Source: Pseudisothecium myosuroides
Taxonomy: Eukaryota; Streptophyta; Bryopsida; Hypnales; Lembophyllaceae
NCBI GenBank assembly: GCA_951799445.1
Contig: OX637296.1
Location: forward strand, 7,502,001-7,566,000
Direction: 5' to 3'
DNA length: 64,000 nt
Positions 22,559 through 34,205 of this stretch are shown one piece after another (within the stretch, counting starts at the first letter, position 1; each line of letters starts with the position of its first letter). A model generated the notes under the pieces. That model searched no databases. It saw only the letters and a program-made list of their open reading frames with translations, and was not told where the DNA came from. The position numbers and the translations under genes are program-made.

Positions 22559-23205
22559 GGGTGATTGCAAGAAACACCTGTACTATTTGTTGCATTTTCA
22601 AGAAAACTTGGGGTTTTTTCTAAAGTACTTTAAAATTAGAAAAATAATTTTTAAAAAATATAAAAAATATGGCCAATGTATATACCTTTAAGATGAAGAT
22701 AACCAGCAAAGGAAAAGCATAAAAAAATTCGTTAAGTAGGAGAACTAGAGAAGTGTTAAATTTCAAGAAAATAGACACTTGATTCTTTAATTAGTTAAAA
22801 ATAGGAAAAAAAATTAAATAAATAAAATAAAAATTGGCTATTTGTAAAAACTTTATGGAGATGGTCAATTGGTCATTAACCAAAAAATCCACCAAAATAA
22901 TATTTTACATTTCTAAAATGCAAGCAGAAAGAAGCTCACTTTGTGGACTTCCACACAACACAAAAATAACTATTTTTAGAATTTCTTTCCTGCAAAGCTA
23001 TAAATCTATTAGAAGACCATTTCCTCCAAATTTCAGCTCCAAATTCGTTTTTTTGGGTACTACATAGTACTAAAAAATCCCAAACTAGCAAGTGTGACAA
23101 AAAATCGGGGGCTGTTTTTAAATAGTAAAATATTTTTTAAAATTACCAAAAAATTAGACAAAGTGTATAATGGTTATGAGTACTTGCATTACAAATCATT
23201 CAACG
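22559..23205 (+). mobile_element. Truncated copy of the GGGTGATTGCAAGAAACAC hairpin family
   Basis: Left end GGGTGATTGCAAGAAACACC at 22,559 matches the ends at 54,766 and (inverted) 55,854. The part around 23,020-23,200 (AATTTCAGCTCCAAATTCG, AAATAGTAAAATATTTTTTAA) matches the right arm of that element at 55,575-55,740. No matching right end is present. Confidence 0.55.
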
Positions 23206-23481
23206 AACAATTGTTCTTTAGGGGTTAAAAACTACCACTTGGTCAATTGGACACTTAAACTTTATATATAAGATAGCCCCACTTAAAAACCCAAATGAAT
23301 GAATCTACAAAGACCATAGGGTATTGGAAATATGTCCCTCGTAGCTTTTTATGTAAAAATATGGTCATCTTAAATACAATAATTCAGATAAATAGCCCCA
23401 CATCAAATACCCTCTTAACTTAGGTATATACTTTAAATTACAAGGAGTGATCTCCCTAAGAATTTACTCTCATCAAACCAA

Positions 23482-24462
23482 ACTTAGAGCAATTTCAATT
23501 GCTCGACTGAAACCTCTAATCTAGAGTAGTCCTAATGCTTTGGGACACTTTATAACATTCACTAACCTTCATATCCATTGTTTTTCCTTCACATGCACCT
23601 TACTCATCACATTGAGCCTTTACTTGTCCACTTAGCTAATGATGAAGTACTATTGGGTGTGAAATATTCCACACCATCTACTATAGAGCCAAAGTAGTGA
23701 CAATGCATGCTATTGAATGTAATGTTGAATGGCATAATTTTAGTGCTCTAAAATTGAACACGTATTGTAATGACAATGACATAACATTGAGTGGCATGGT
23801 CATTGCCTTGGCTCTATAGTAGATGGTATAGAATATTTTACATTCAATAGTACTTCATCAGTAGCTAAATGGACATGTGGAGGCTCGATGTGATGAAGAA
23901 GGTCCATGAAGGAAAGGCAATGGACATGAAGGCTGGTGAAAGTTGGATGAATGTTATGGACCATGAAAGCATCTCCACCAAGGAACTTTAAATGGGCATG
24001 CGCAGACATTAGTGCCGTGTATCAAGGAGAAGATTGTGACCGCTTGGTTACCGGACCTCCACCAACACACATTATAAAAGCAAGAAAAACTCTCGCTCCC
24101 CAAGGCACAAGAATAATGAACCATGCTAGTTGCTAGAAATTTGATGTTGACCCTATGGGAGCAGTTGAAGTGTTAAACATGTATGAGAGATAGTAGAAAT
24201 TCTTTTAAGTCACAACGTTGCCTACTCCTCTGCTCGCCCGATCCCCACCCCAAGATGCCATTGGAATTCAAGTTTTGCCATCTTATTGTGGCACAAGTCA
24301 AAACTTGAGGGTATTGTAGGTTCAAATGACTGTCTTAGATTGTAGCATGGCCTAGGTTGAAAAACGACAAAGGCTGCAACTAGTAGGACGCTTATTACTC
24401 CCCGGGCATGCCAAACCATTTGCTAAGGCAGTATGGTACGCTCCAGTGGAGATGCTCTAAGT
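23482..24462. mobile_element. Fold-back DNA element with ACTTAGAGC ends
   Basis: The ends are exact inverted 9-mers (ACTTAGAGC at 23,482, GCTCTAAGT at 24,454-24,462); the right end reads GGAGATGCTCTAAG, a common form in plant miniature elements. Internally 23,570-23,700 pairs with 23,805-23,960: for example CTACTATAGAGCC against GGCTCTATAGTAG and AGTACTATTG against CAATAGTACT. The size is 981 bases with no coding capacity. Superfamily not assigned; no clear target duplication found. Confidence 0.6.
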
Positions 24463-24599
24463 GTATAGACAAAATGGTCAATAGGAAGTTGTTTGTCTTT
24501 GCAACAAATAAATCCTCAAAGACATTGTTGTCATCATCCAAGTAATCACAATCGTAGAATGTTGAATTGGTCTTACAAAGTGGTACCAACAAGGTGAAT

Positions 24600-25684
24600 T
24601 TACCCCGGGAAAAAATTTAGGATTTTTTTTTCAGACATGAAAAAATTTGCAACTTTCAAATTCATATTTGCAATTACAGGTCCCAAAGTAGCTAGGGGGA
24701 TAAAGAATATAGGATTAACTGCTAAAGGACCATTGTCCATTTGGGGGACAAACTAGATTTCAAGCAAGTATCTATGGGCTGAATTTTTTTCATTATTTTT
24801 TGAAACTTCTTAAAAGATAGAAAAATTGATTAGCTTTGTAAGAATATAATTTTTATTTCAATTGGTGCTCGGAAATAAAAGTTATGCCCAAATAAGCTCA
24901 AAACAAGTTAGACCGGGCAGCAAAATAAAATTTCAAAATTTAATTTTAATTTTTTTTCCTCATATATTATATTTTTGTCTACATAGAAAGCTTTGATTCA
25001 TTTCTATTGGATAAGTGATGTGAAAGTTGTGGACAATCTTGTTTTTGGGCAATTAGAGCATCTTCTTGAAAAAATAATTTGTAGGATTCATTTCAAAATG
25101 CAATTTTTACAATTTTCAAAGAAATAAATTCTACATGATTAAGCTTTCTTGCAAGAAAAATCTCATCATTGGGATTAGTGTGTTTCAATTCCATCTTAAA
25201 GATATTAATAATTTAGATTTTCCTTCTATCTTGTACCTACTTCTACTTGACAATTTTTTTAAGAATGATAATTAAGTATTTTTTGAATTATTCTTTTCCT
25301 AGACTTTCAACTCAATTCTCTACCATAAAGATTTAAACCTCAAAACTCTGTAGTGACGAAAAATTTAAGTTGAAGAGGCTCAAAGTCAAAAAATCTAGTC
25401 ACACAAGGTGCTGAAAAACTTGTTTTCTTCACTTTAAATGTAAATATCTTGCAATCTACGAGGTCAAAAATTCTGAATTTTTTTTCCTTATATTCTTATA
25501 CTAGTTAGGTCTAAGATCCTACGGTTACATGTGCAAAAAAAATACAATTTTTAAATATTTTTTACTCTTTGTAACACAATACAAAATGGGGTGCTTTATT
25601 TTACATTTTTCCCGCAAAACACAAAATTCACCTTGCTAGACGGATTTAGAATCCTACACTCCTACGTCACAATGTGTTGTCTTC
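24600..25684 (-). mobile_element. Inverted copy of the TTAA-flanked repeat family
   Basis: Read on the minus strand, this segment resembles P1: for example TTGCAATCTACGAGG and GATCCTACGGTTACATG here correspond to the complements of ATCCTCGTGTGGATTGC-like and CATATAACCGTAGGATC blocks of 25,690-25,880. The same orientation recurs at 57,770-58,390. With P1 it forms an imperfect inverted pair centred near 25,660. Ends not defined. Confidence 0.5.
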
Positions 25685-26636
25685 TTAACTCCTAAAGTTC
25701 CATGACTATGTTTTTCCTGAAACCGCTCAAAAACTGCCATTTTTAATACAAGTACCAAATTTTTGAAAAAAAACTTTTTTTGACCCATATAACCGTAGGA
25801 TCTTGTAGACACTAGTTTGAAAAGATGTAGAAAAAATTTCAGAAATTTCCATCGTGTGGATTGCAAGATATTAGCATATGATTTGACAAAAATCCTTTTT
25901 TTGGCCCTGTGAAAACTCGGGCAGCTGCACTTCACAAGCTCACTTTTCTATGAAAAAATGTTCAAAATGGTAGTGCTTCTTTGGATTCTTTTTTCTAAAC
26001 AAGTTTTTTACATGCTTGAAATTTTTCAAGTCATTTGGAATTGTACAATACAACATGTAGGAAAAAAATAGTAAGTACCCAAGTAAATAGAAAGAACTAG
26101 AGAATGATTCAAAATACATAATTGTTAAGAATTTAATTATGGAATTGAAAAAGTTCAATCCCAATGGTTGTAATGTTTTTATAAACAATTTACATCTTAT
26201 AACTCTATTTTTTGCAAAAGATATTGAAAATTGAGTGAAATAAACGACTTCAAAGTTTATTTTAGAGTAGAAAATCCATAACTGCCCGCAAACTAAAACT
26301 CCTCATAACTTTTGACTCATTGGTTGAAATGGAGTGATTCAAAGCTTTCCATGTACATATAGCTCTAGAAAACCAATTTCAAATTTTTGTTTTCAAAAAA
26401 AGTGATTTTTTTTTATCTGCCCGAACCGCCTAGTTACGGAAAAAAGTAACATATTAGGCCATAACTTTTGACTCCTATATCCAAATGTCATGAAATTTAG
26501 TGCATATAAATATATTCCTTGTCCCCACCTTTCATAGAAATTTCAGCCCAAAATATGGAAATCTCTAGTCACACGTACCTGCCCAAAATTTCTATATTGC
26601 CAAAAAATGCATGATGGTCCTTAGTTTAGGGGTTAA
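25685..26636 (+). mobile_element. TTAA-flanked non-autonomous element, copy P1
   Basis: Left end TTAACTCCTAAAG, right end TTTAGGGGTTAA, 952 bases. It is collinear with P2 (45,878-46,820): ACCGTAGGATCTTGTAG, AAAAATTTCAGAA, GATTGCAAGATATTAGC, GGGCAGCTGC-CTTCACAAG, CATAACTTTTGACTCATT. No ORF. The LINE insertion lies just outside its right end and duplicated the sequence TTTAGGGGTTAAGTA. Confidence 0.7.
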
Positions 26637-26664
26637 GTAGAGAGAAACCCATTCGTGGGTGGAT

Positions 26665-27000
26665 TTTTACTCATAAAATAACACCCGAGGGCAGGTTACA
26701 CGCCCGAGGGTAGAGAAACACCCGAAGGCGAAAAGAGGACCGAGGAAAATAACGCCCGAAGGCCGGAGTAACACCCTGAGGCAAGGAGAGGACCGAGAAG
26801 AACTACGCCCAAGGGCTTTAACAAAAGAGGGACCAAAAACAGTAAAGAGTGATCAACGCCCGAGGGCTGGGGCACACTTGGAAGTCGAGGGACACCTGGA
26901 GGCGAGGGTGAGCCGATAAAGCTAAGTAACTCCCGAAGGCCGGGCTAAGCTAAGTGGTCAACAAATGCACCTTAAGAGGTGGGGGTGAACCCGGGAGCAA
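26665..27000. repeat. Degenerate CGCCCGAAGGC repeat
   Basis: Units such as ACGCCCGAGGGC, ACACCCGAAGGCG and AACGCCCGAAGGCCGG recur about every 15-50 bases. The position is consistent with the LINE 3' untranslated region. Function unknown. Confidence 0.55.
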
Positions 27001-27094
27001 GGCACCACTGGTCGACATGCTAGGGCCACAAGCTTGGACTCTGGATACAGAACAGAGCAGTGAAAGAAAATAACAAGACAATTTTACTCCTCAC

Positions 27095-28684
27095 CTAGGC
27101 TCTTGTAGATATCACTAAATACCCCTTGAAGCTCAATGTCGATTTCTTGTTCTGCTTGAACCTGGTGGTGAGAATCACGTTCAATATCCTGCATGATAAG
27201 CCTGAGGATGTGCTCAGCTTGATGGACCGCTTCTTTCCTACGGGTTTGGTCCTCCTGGTCGGCTCGATCAGTAATAGGGGGGGCCTATAGAGGTTCCTGT
27301 TCCCGTGGTTGTTGTCTTCACTGCTCTCGTCTGATTCGCTGGCGACTTCTGACCAGCAATTATGTGGGGTTGCCAAATCGATGTTGGTTTCCGACTCCTC
27401 GATCCGTGGGCTCTGATGATCGTCCCGCGTGGCCGACGATGTGAGAGAAAACGCCGTGTTGCTTGTCCTGTCATCTCCCATCATTGCCAATGGTGTCCTG
27501 GGTGTATGAACGATGAGGATCTGTGGTCGTGGGGCTCCTGTAGATGGTCTTATAGCTAAGTCTTGCGGTAGGAAGTCCGCTTGGGGTATGAAGTGCCAGG
27601 CAGGTTTGTCCGTCATGGAGGAAAATGCTGTATTTGATGCCCATGTGGCTTGGAATACCTCCTTGCGGTGTTGCGATGTTAGAGGGTTTTTCCAGATGTT
27701 GCGCCACGTAGCAACTCTAATTTGAATTAATGTTCACCAGGCATTGTGCATGGCCGTCCCTAAATGAAATGGCTTGTTTCTCATAACTGTGCTGCAACAT
27801 TGGCACCAAACATTCCATAATAGCAGGCACCTAAGTAAATCCCATGGTGTCTCTTCTGTCACACTGCACGAGCTGCTGAATTTGTTGATGGTGAGGCCCG
27901 TCCTAGAGAGCAATTCCCCGTCTAATATGTCTGCTGGTTCGTATCTGAAGTCAGGGAGGTTATAGCGGCTCCGTAATTGATTCACCTGGATCCATACCCT
28001 CGCTACTTCGGGACAATTCACGAATGCATGCCGAGCAGTTTCTATTGGCGCTGTGGTGCATAGCTTACAAGCACCTACTATATTCATTGTCTCCAGCCAA
28101 CTTCCTAATGGCAGCCCGTCATTCTGCAAAAGCCATAAAAAAATACTTACCCTTCGAGGAAGCCATGGATGCCAAATTCGCTTGTATATCTGCTTCCTTC
28201 CTGTTTCGTTGATGCCCTTTGCGCTCAGCTTTGTGTCGAACTTGGTTGGCTTTATTTTGGATTAAATTCCCAGCCTGTACCCCAACTTGGTGCTGTAACT
28301 GAATAGAGGAATTGATGGTTGGGTGTCTCCTAATCTCCACCTCCATTCCCCGGGATCCCACTGTATGTCTTCAATCCTGTATGGAGTGTTCAGCCAGACA
28401 GTTGTGTCGATTGGGATTGGAAATTCGAGGTTGTATCCAATCGTTTGCTGTAGGCGCTTATGTGTCACTTGTACCAATTGGGATTCGGCCGTCGGAAGTT
28501 GGGATTAACCTGCGCCGATCAGAATGAGCTCTGTTGAATTCACTCATGGAGTGTATATGTTCACGTTGATGCTGTCCTCCCGTATCTTGCAGATGTGGTA
28601 AATGTGCGGGGGAGATTGATCCAAGCTGGGGGTGATCCAATGCCCGAGTCCTGGGATTTGAGCTTGGCAGGGTTTTTTGGGTAT
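27095..28684 (-). pseudogene. LINE ORF2 C-terminal part with zinc-binding (zf-RVT) domain
   Basis: Minus-strand frames carry WDPGEWRWRL, then FSYSTKLGYRL, then CKLCTTAPIETARHAFVNCP followed by ARVW, the CxxC...H....C zinc-binding domain found after plant LINE reverse transcriptases. The sequence continues through an in-frame TGA after HNAW to RVATWRNIW and a Ser/Glu-rich tail ending at 27,095. The upstream part of the same ORF lies beyond LTR D at 33,056-33,300 (GSRFANWAIKGLQQI ... DDWRPALD), matching the spacer between polymerase and zinc domain. Several frame breaks make it a dead copy. Confidence 0.75.
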
Positions 28685-29957
28685 CCTGTTGTGAGCTCCC
28701 AATTCGTCACTTGGGACTCATAGTCTTCTTTTTTCTTAGATTGTGCAATTTATGTCGTAATTATACACAAAAAGCCCTAAAAAGAGTGTAAAACCAGAAT
28801 GGACATGTTACATACCAATATGCCCTTTGGTCCTAAATAGCCTTTTCTCCTTAGAATAGTCCTAAAACCCACTTGTAAATAGGTTGGAGCCATAGAAGTA
28901 GTGGGAACTAGAAGGTTTGAGGATTCTTACCCAAAATAGCCTAAAATCACTATGCAAGTGACCAAGCTGGGCTAAATTGGTCTGAGGGAAGTCTAGGGAG
29001 ATTCTTAGGTAGATTCCCCAAGAGAGGTTTCAGTTTCCCCATCCCATCGACGAATAGTAGAAACCCCAATTGTTAGCTTGCAGGTGTCACTTTCGCAAGA
29101 CAGGCCAGTGGAGGAATCTATGGTCACCGGATTGTGATCTTGGTTCTAAACCATACCGGGAAGTCAAAAGCGAAATCCATTCGCCAAGATTCCCCCGTAT
29201 GCGGAAGATTCCCTGACTGCCGGTAAACCAACGGAGGTATCTTTTTGCCCTCCGTACCAAGACATGCAAGATCAAGATGTGAACTTGCAAATCTCTTGGG
29301 AAACCCCATGAGAGGTTCCCCAAGAAGTTTCGGAATTTTCTGGATTGAAGAAATACTCCTTCCGGACGGTCAACCGCCTAAAACCACGATGGGAAATTCA
29401 CGATAATTACCCAGGTAGCGGTAAAATCTCACTAAGAATTAGGATAGGTTCTTTTATGCTAATAACGCGCCCCAACAAGTTTCGTGGTGTTTCGATAGCG
29501 GGAGACGGCCGAATCACCAACATTCCTTCGAATTATCCACGTGGCGGGATTTACGTGGAGTTGATCAGCGTCCCGGGAGCACACGAAGTCGGAATTAAGT
29601 CAACGAAGGGTCTTTCCTTACTCCCTAGGACCTCCCAGACCACCCTGGCTAGTCACCTTTGTCAGAAAAGATAACCTCCAAAAAGTAGATTTTTACCTCT
29701 TTTACTGACTCTAGTTGGCGATAGTTTACGGTGGGATTTTGGCGTTGGAATAGGGGGTAGGGGGATACTAGGACTAAAAATGGCCTTTTGAAGCCAATGG
29801 CGCAATTGGTTTTTGATTTGGAATTAATCTCCAATAGTTAGAGTGTTGGACCAGCGTAAAACCCAAACTACGTGAAAATCCTAGAAGATAAGGATGAAAA
29901 TCCAAGTTGATAGGGTTACCTAGGTTAAAAGAGGGGAGGTGAGGGCCTTGGGAAACC

Positions 29958-29965
29958 TATAAAAG
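29958..29965 (+). promoter_or_regulatory. LTR D core promoter (TATAAAAG)
   Basis: CCTATAAAAGGGCCCTCATT, 1.27 kb after the LTR start; conserved in five copies in this window. Confidence 0.75.
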
Positions 29966-30540
29966 GGCCCTCATTTCTCTTCAAAACCACCCCCATTCAT
30001 GTTTTGGGTCCGTAGGTCCAACTTATGTTGGATTTTTGGCAATTTTAGCCAAAGACACTTCCACGGTGTTTTGAGCACGTGGTGCTCCGTTGTTGTTTTA
30101 TTTTCAGCTTTTGAAGGTCTTGGGGGTCCTTCTTCTTTTGTGTCTACGAGTTTTGAGTAGTCTTGGGTGTTATTTGGCTTATTTTTTAGTCACTTTGGTC
30201 ACTAACTTGTTAGTTGAGGTACTTTTGTTTTAAGCACTAACTTGCTTGGGAGTTCTGTTGAGTTTTGTCCTGATCCTAAAGCTCCCCCCGAAGCGCCTTG
30301 GCTTTGCCGCCCACTGAGGGGTCTTTAGTGTTTAAGGATTGTGTTTTCTAACCCGCGTGTCTAGATTAACCTCCGAGTGTTTCTCTCCCAGTCAGGGAAC
30401 TCTTTTGCTTTCTCTAAGAACCCTTGGCGTGTGGTCCTCCCCCCGTACGGTGGAGTTGTGGGCCCCCAAGGGTGGTTATGTCCTAACGGTTTTTTCTTCC
30501 TCTTTGAAATTGCTTGTGGTCACGGGAGCCCAACTTGTGG

Positions 30541-30675
30541 ACGGCGAAGCTTTGACTATTAACCCCCCTAGTCCTAGAGTGCGTGTTAAAAATCCGCCAT
30601 ACGGCGAAGCTTTGAACCTACGGGCAGGGAGAAATCCTAGAGTTGGTGTTAAATCCAACTCGACGGCGAAGCCTT
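30541..30675 (+). repeat. Three ACGGCGAAGCTTTG units in LTR D
   Basis: Copies at about 30,541, 30,601 and 30,662 (the last reads ACGGCGAAGCCTTG), about 60 bases apart, with partly shared spacers (CCTAGAGT-G-GTGTTAAA). Confidence 0.8.
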
Positions 30676-30904
30676 GATCTCCCCAGAGAACTCGGTTCAA
30701 AGTTTAGTTTCCAAGAAGTTCTTTGAAACCTTCAAAGTTTAGCATCCAAGAACTTAGGAAAACGTTATAGGCAAAAGTCCATGTAGAACTAGGATTAGTT
30801 TGGCTTTTCCTTGGGTTAAGTGGCCCCGGTCATTATTTTGGCATTTATCCAAAAGTTCAGAAAAAACCATCCGGAGAAGGGAGTCAGTCCAAACGGAGCC
30901 AGCC

Positions 30905-31140
30905 CAAGCAGGAGCAGCTAGTACCCGCAGCCGTACCCGCAGTGGATACCCGCTCCGGTACCCCGCAGTCGATACCCGCTCCGGTACCCCGCAGCCGATA
31001 ACCGCTCCGGTACCCGCAGCCGTACCCGCAGCTGTACCCGCTCCGTTCCCGCAGCCATTTCCCGCAGCCCGATACCCGCGCCGTACCCGCAGCCTGATAC
31101 CCGCGCCGATACCCGCGCCCAATACCGCGCCGGTCCCATG
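30905..31140 (+). repeat. GC-rich minisatellite in LTR D
   Basis: Interleaved units of CCCGCAGCCG, GATACCCGCTCCGG and TACCCGCAGC. It is the D version of the variable GC-rich module of this LTR family. Confidence 0.85.
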
Positions 31141-32039
31141 CTGCAGCTGCGCCTCCAGGCAGCGCCTCCGGCAGTTCGTGTTGGTTTTTTTTTTGTTCTT
31201 TTTTATTCTCCTTTTTAAGAAAGACTACATGGGGGAAGGAAGGGTAGCATGGATGGGAAATTATGGTGGTAGAAGTAGGGAAGAAAAGGGGTAGAATGCA
31301 TGGGAAATTAGGGCGGTAGAAGTGGGGATATCTTTGGAATAGAAGGAGGGAAATTAGGAGAAAAGGATTCGAGGGTACGTCTTGTAGTAGGAATTATCAT
31401 TAAAAGCACACAAAAACCTGCAAAAGCTCACACAATCACTCCACGCACAACTCACCCAAGCTCTCCACACACCATAACCAAAACTTTGAGCATCACAAGC
31501 AAAGAGGAAGATGAAATAGGAGACGGGGTGTGCTAGTGGATGGATTGGGGGAAATCTCAACTAATTAATTTGGACCACTAAAAGGGTGGGCGTAAGAGAA
31601 AGGTCAACCGCGTAAGTGCTTGGGAAGGGTAAAGATGTAAGAGGCGTAAGAACGAAGTCAACATGTAAGAACTTTGGAAGACAAGTTGGTTGGTGGAAAG
31701 AAGGAGAAGAAAGGAATTCCACCACCTCTACCACTTCGTTCTCAAATCTTCCCCGAGTCAAAAATCACTTAAGGAGCCGCGAATCCAAGAGGAAGAGACA
31801 TGGCCGAGGGGGGGAACCTTGACCGGTTAATCCAAGACCTCCAAAGTGAGGTGGGCCCCTAAACACCCCACTCTTCCATGTTTAATGTTGTTTTATCAAG
31901 ATAATTAGAAGGAGGCCGAGAGCTAGGGTAGGGAAGAAGCAAAGTCAGGTTAGAATTAACTCTAAAATCTTATAGTGGAGGACTAGGGGTTTCCGAAAAC
32001 CTAAAATACGTCCGGATCCGAGCTAAAACGAAGGAGTTA

Positions 32040-32695
32040 TGAGCGGATGAAGTTAGGGAGTCATGTTGGATGAAACCTAACAAATTTCATCCAAGAGGAA
32101 CAAAAAAGCTAACATAAAAAGAGGAATTAATTTAGGAACCGAAAGTCAAATTAGAAATTAGTTTTGAAATTAGGGTTAGCTCTAATTAGCGGATGAAGTT
32201 TTGAAGGATCGATTAGCGGTCAGACTTCATCCATGGATAACTTTTGATTGGAACATCCAAACCTAATGTGATTAGTCAAAGTAGAAAGCTAAAACCAGGA
32301 TCTCCTCGGAACAAGTCTTAAGTTTCTAAGATTAGTACATTAGTAACCACACTTAGAATCCTTAAGTAAGATTAGAAGGCGGATTAGGGACGGTTAAGAT
32401 TAAGGTTAGGATAAGTATCGATTTAGAACATTTTAGGACAAGTTTAGGGTAACCCAAAACTAAACCCAGCTTAAGGAAATACCTAAACCCCAAGCAGTTA
32501 AGAAGGGATGAAGTTGGGACAAGTAATGGATGAACCCTAGAAGATTTCATCCATTTGAGTCAAGACTTGGCAATTAGGTTAACATTAGGGGGTCAGGCCC
32601 ATAGCCCAAATCTCAAGTCAAATCGAAATCCGGAGTCTATAGAAAAGCATGGATGAAGTTTGAGGGACAGAGTAGCGGTCAAACTTCATCCGTCC
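32040..32695 (+). repeat. Four GGATGAA...TTCATCC hairpins in LTR D
   Basis: Inverted pairs at 32,067-32,093, 32,191-32,232, 32,528-32,552 and 32,651-32,691. The last has an 11-base stem (GGATGAAGTTT with AAACTTCATCC) around a loop containing AGTAGCGGTC. Corresponding pairs exist in LTR B. Confidence 0.75.
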
Positions 32696-33337
32696 ATAAC
32701 TCTCTCTAGGAGAGGCCAAATCAAACAAGCTTTATACTTTTAGAAATGGCATGAGGTACTCTTTCATTTAGGATAGATAAGCTTAGACTAAGATCTACGC
32801 TTCTCCTAAACCACCAAGCCCTCTTAGGCTTTGATTTAACCTTAGCAGTTATAGCAATTTCAATTAGGGTTTTGTTTTGTTTCTTCATTATCCAAAATTA
32901 GCAAGTCTTAGGAGTTTAGAAAAAAGATCCATTGCTTGGAAGGCACAATGGATTGGCGCTAGACACCCATAGATCGAGTCAGAACGGTTAATTACCGAGA
33001 GCCTGGTTGTGCTCGCTTCTTTACCAAGGGTGGGTAAACAAGCGCTCACACCTGTCGAGTAGCTCCGCTCGGAGTTCGTTCGTCTTCCATGAGCGCGTTG
33101 TCCGGAGTAAATCCAAAGCAGGCCTCCAGTCGTCGATCTCACTGCTCCAGATGTGTTTAATTTGTTGGAGTCCTTTAATTGCCCAGTTAGCAAACCTGCT
33201 ACCCTTTTCTAAGCCTATGGGTATCCCATTGGAGTGAATCCATGGATTCCCAAACAGTGGCTGCCTCAGGAGTTCCTACATTGACTGTGGCTCTTCTTGC
33301 ATTACTCCTGATCTGACTGCGCTTTAGGGGTTAAGTA

Positions 33338-33840
33338 CCTCTAAATCTCCCAGATTTCCACTGTCACAATCTGTCCAGAATTGCCCTACTGAATTTGTCC
33401 CGTAGCTATAATTGGAAATTGTTATTGAAGCCATAGAAGGACACTCAAGTAAGTTAGAACCTCCTGGCTTCGGGTGTAAATATTTTTTCATTTGCCAGCC
33501 AAGTTAATGAAGAGTTCACTCTGTCACACAAGAAAGTTTTCTCCAGGTTTCTCTAACTTTAGAAATGATTTATTGCAATGATTTGCTACAATGAAGTGGT
33601 ACAATGACATTCTAAAATATCCTCCACACTTTGTCACACAGTCAACTGATGTACCACCAACAGTCAACATCGTCAATTCAATTGTTAAAAACATCAAACT
33701 ATTATATTGACACAATTCGTTGAGCTTGAATGATCTCAATTTCATTGACATGATTACAAGCTTTGCCAACAACTGTGACATTCATGCACAAAGCTAATGA
33801 AACAAGAACAAGTCAAGATTTATGGTTGAGTACACAAAAT
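33338..33840 (+). other. Upstream region of the GDSL gene, duplicated at 39,495-39,860
   Basis: The segment (for example CTCCCAGATTTCCACTGTC, TTGCCCTACTGAA-TTGT and GTAGCTATAATTG) is repeated after the GDSL pseudogene at 39,495-39,860 with small differences. It has no gene of its own. Confidence 0.75.
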
Positions 33841-34128
33841 ACGTTGCCTTAACAATTACGTTGAGAACAGCTAGTGAGGGGCAGTGTAGTGCACCTCATC
33901 GTCAGATGGAGCGCACCCTCAGAAGTCAGATTCCTTGAAACGGAGCATCAATTTAGCAGCCACGCATTGGCTTGCTCCTCATCAGTTCATGAAAACTCAC
34001 TGAATGTCAGAATTTACTTCCTTCTTATTCATTAAATAATAGCCCTACCCATCCCCTTCTGAGCAAAATAATGTCACAACGAACTGCAACGAGACCCTTG
34101 CTTTCTTAAATGCACTGTAGACAAGCGC

Positions 34129-34136
34129 TATATATA
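34129..34136 (+). promoter_or_regulatory. TATA box of the GDSL gene
   Basis: GCGCTATATATATGTG, about 70 bases upstream of the ATG at 34,206. Confidence 0.65.
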
Positions 34137-34205
34137 TGTGTGTGTACATCGTGGTGATAGTGAGAAGGCTCAGTAGTTGCAAGTAGTGTCTTGCAGCTGT
34201 TTGCA

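Larger units (their letters stand above)
28690..33050 (+). mobile_element. LTR D: solo long terminal repeat of about 4.4 kb
   Basis: Starts TGTGAGCTCCCAATTCGTCA and ends GGGTGGGTAAACAAGCGCTCACA-type border at 33,050 (last bases GCGCTCACA). Perfect 5-bp duplication CCTGT at 28,685-28,689 and 33,051-33,055. No internal gag-pol and only one terminal repeat, hence a solo LTR. It contains the core promoter (29,958-29,965), ACGGCGAAGCTTTG repeats (30,541-30,675), a GC-rich minisatellite (30,905-31,140) and GGATGAA/TTCATCC hairpins (32,040-32,695). It interrupts the LINE. Confidence 0.92.
26640..33322 (-). mobile_element. 5'-truncated LINE, interrupted by LTR D
   Basis: A perfect 15-bp direct repeat TTTAGGGGTTAAGTA flanks the insertion (26,625-26,639 and 33,323-33,337), typical of LINE target-site duplication. 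Without LTR D and its 5-bp duplication, the LINE part is about 2.3 kb, so the endonuclease and most of the reverse transcriptase are missing. The 3' region on the low-coordinate side (26,660-27,060) is built from degenerate CGCCCGAGGGC words. Confidence 0.75.

Noticed and set aside
30754..31294. Pro/Ala/Thr/Arg-rich and Gly/Ala/Tyr-rich ORFs on both strands
   Set aside because: They arise from translating the GC-rich minisatellite of LTR D.
28690..33050. LTR D as a complete retrotransposon
   Set aside because: There is only one terminal repeat unit between the CCTGT duplications and no gag, protease, reverse transcriptase or integrase.
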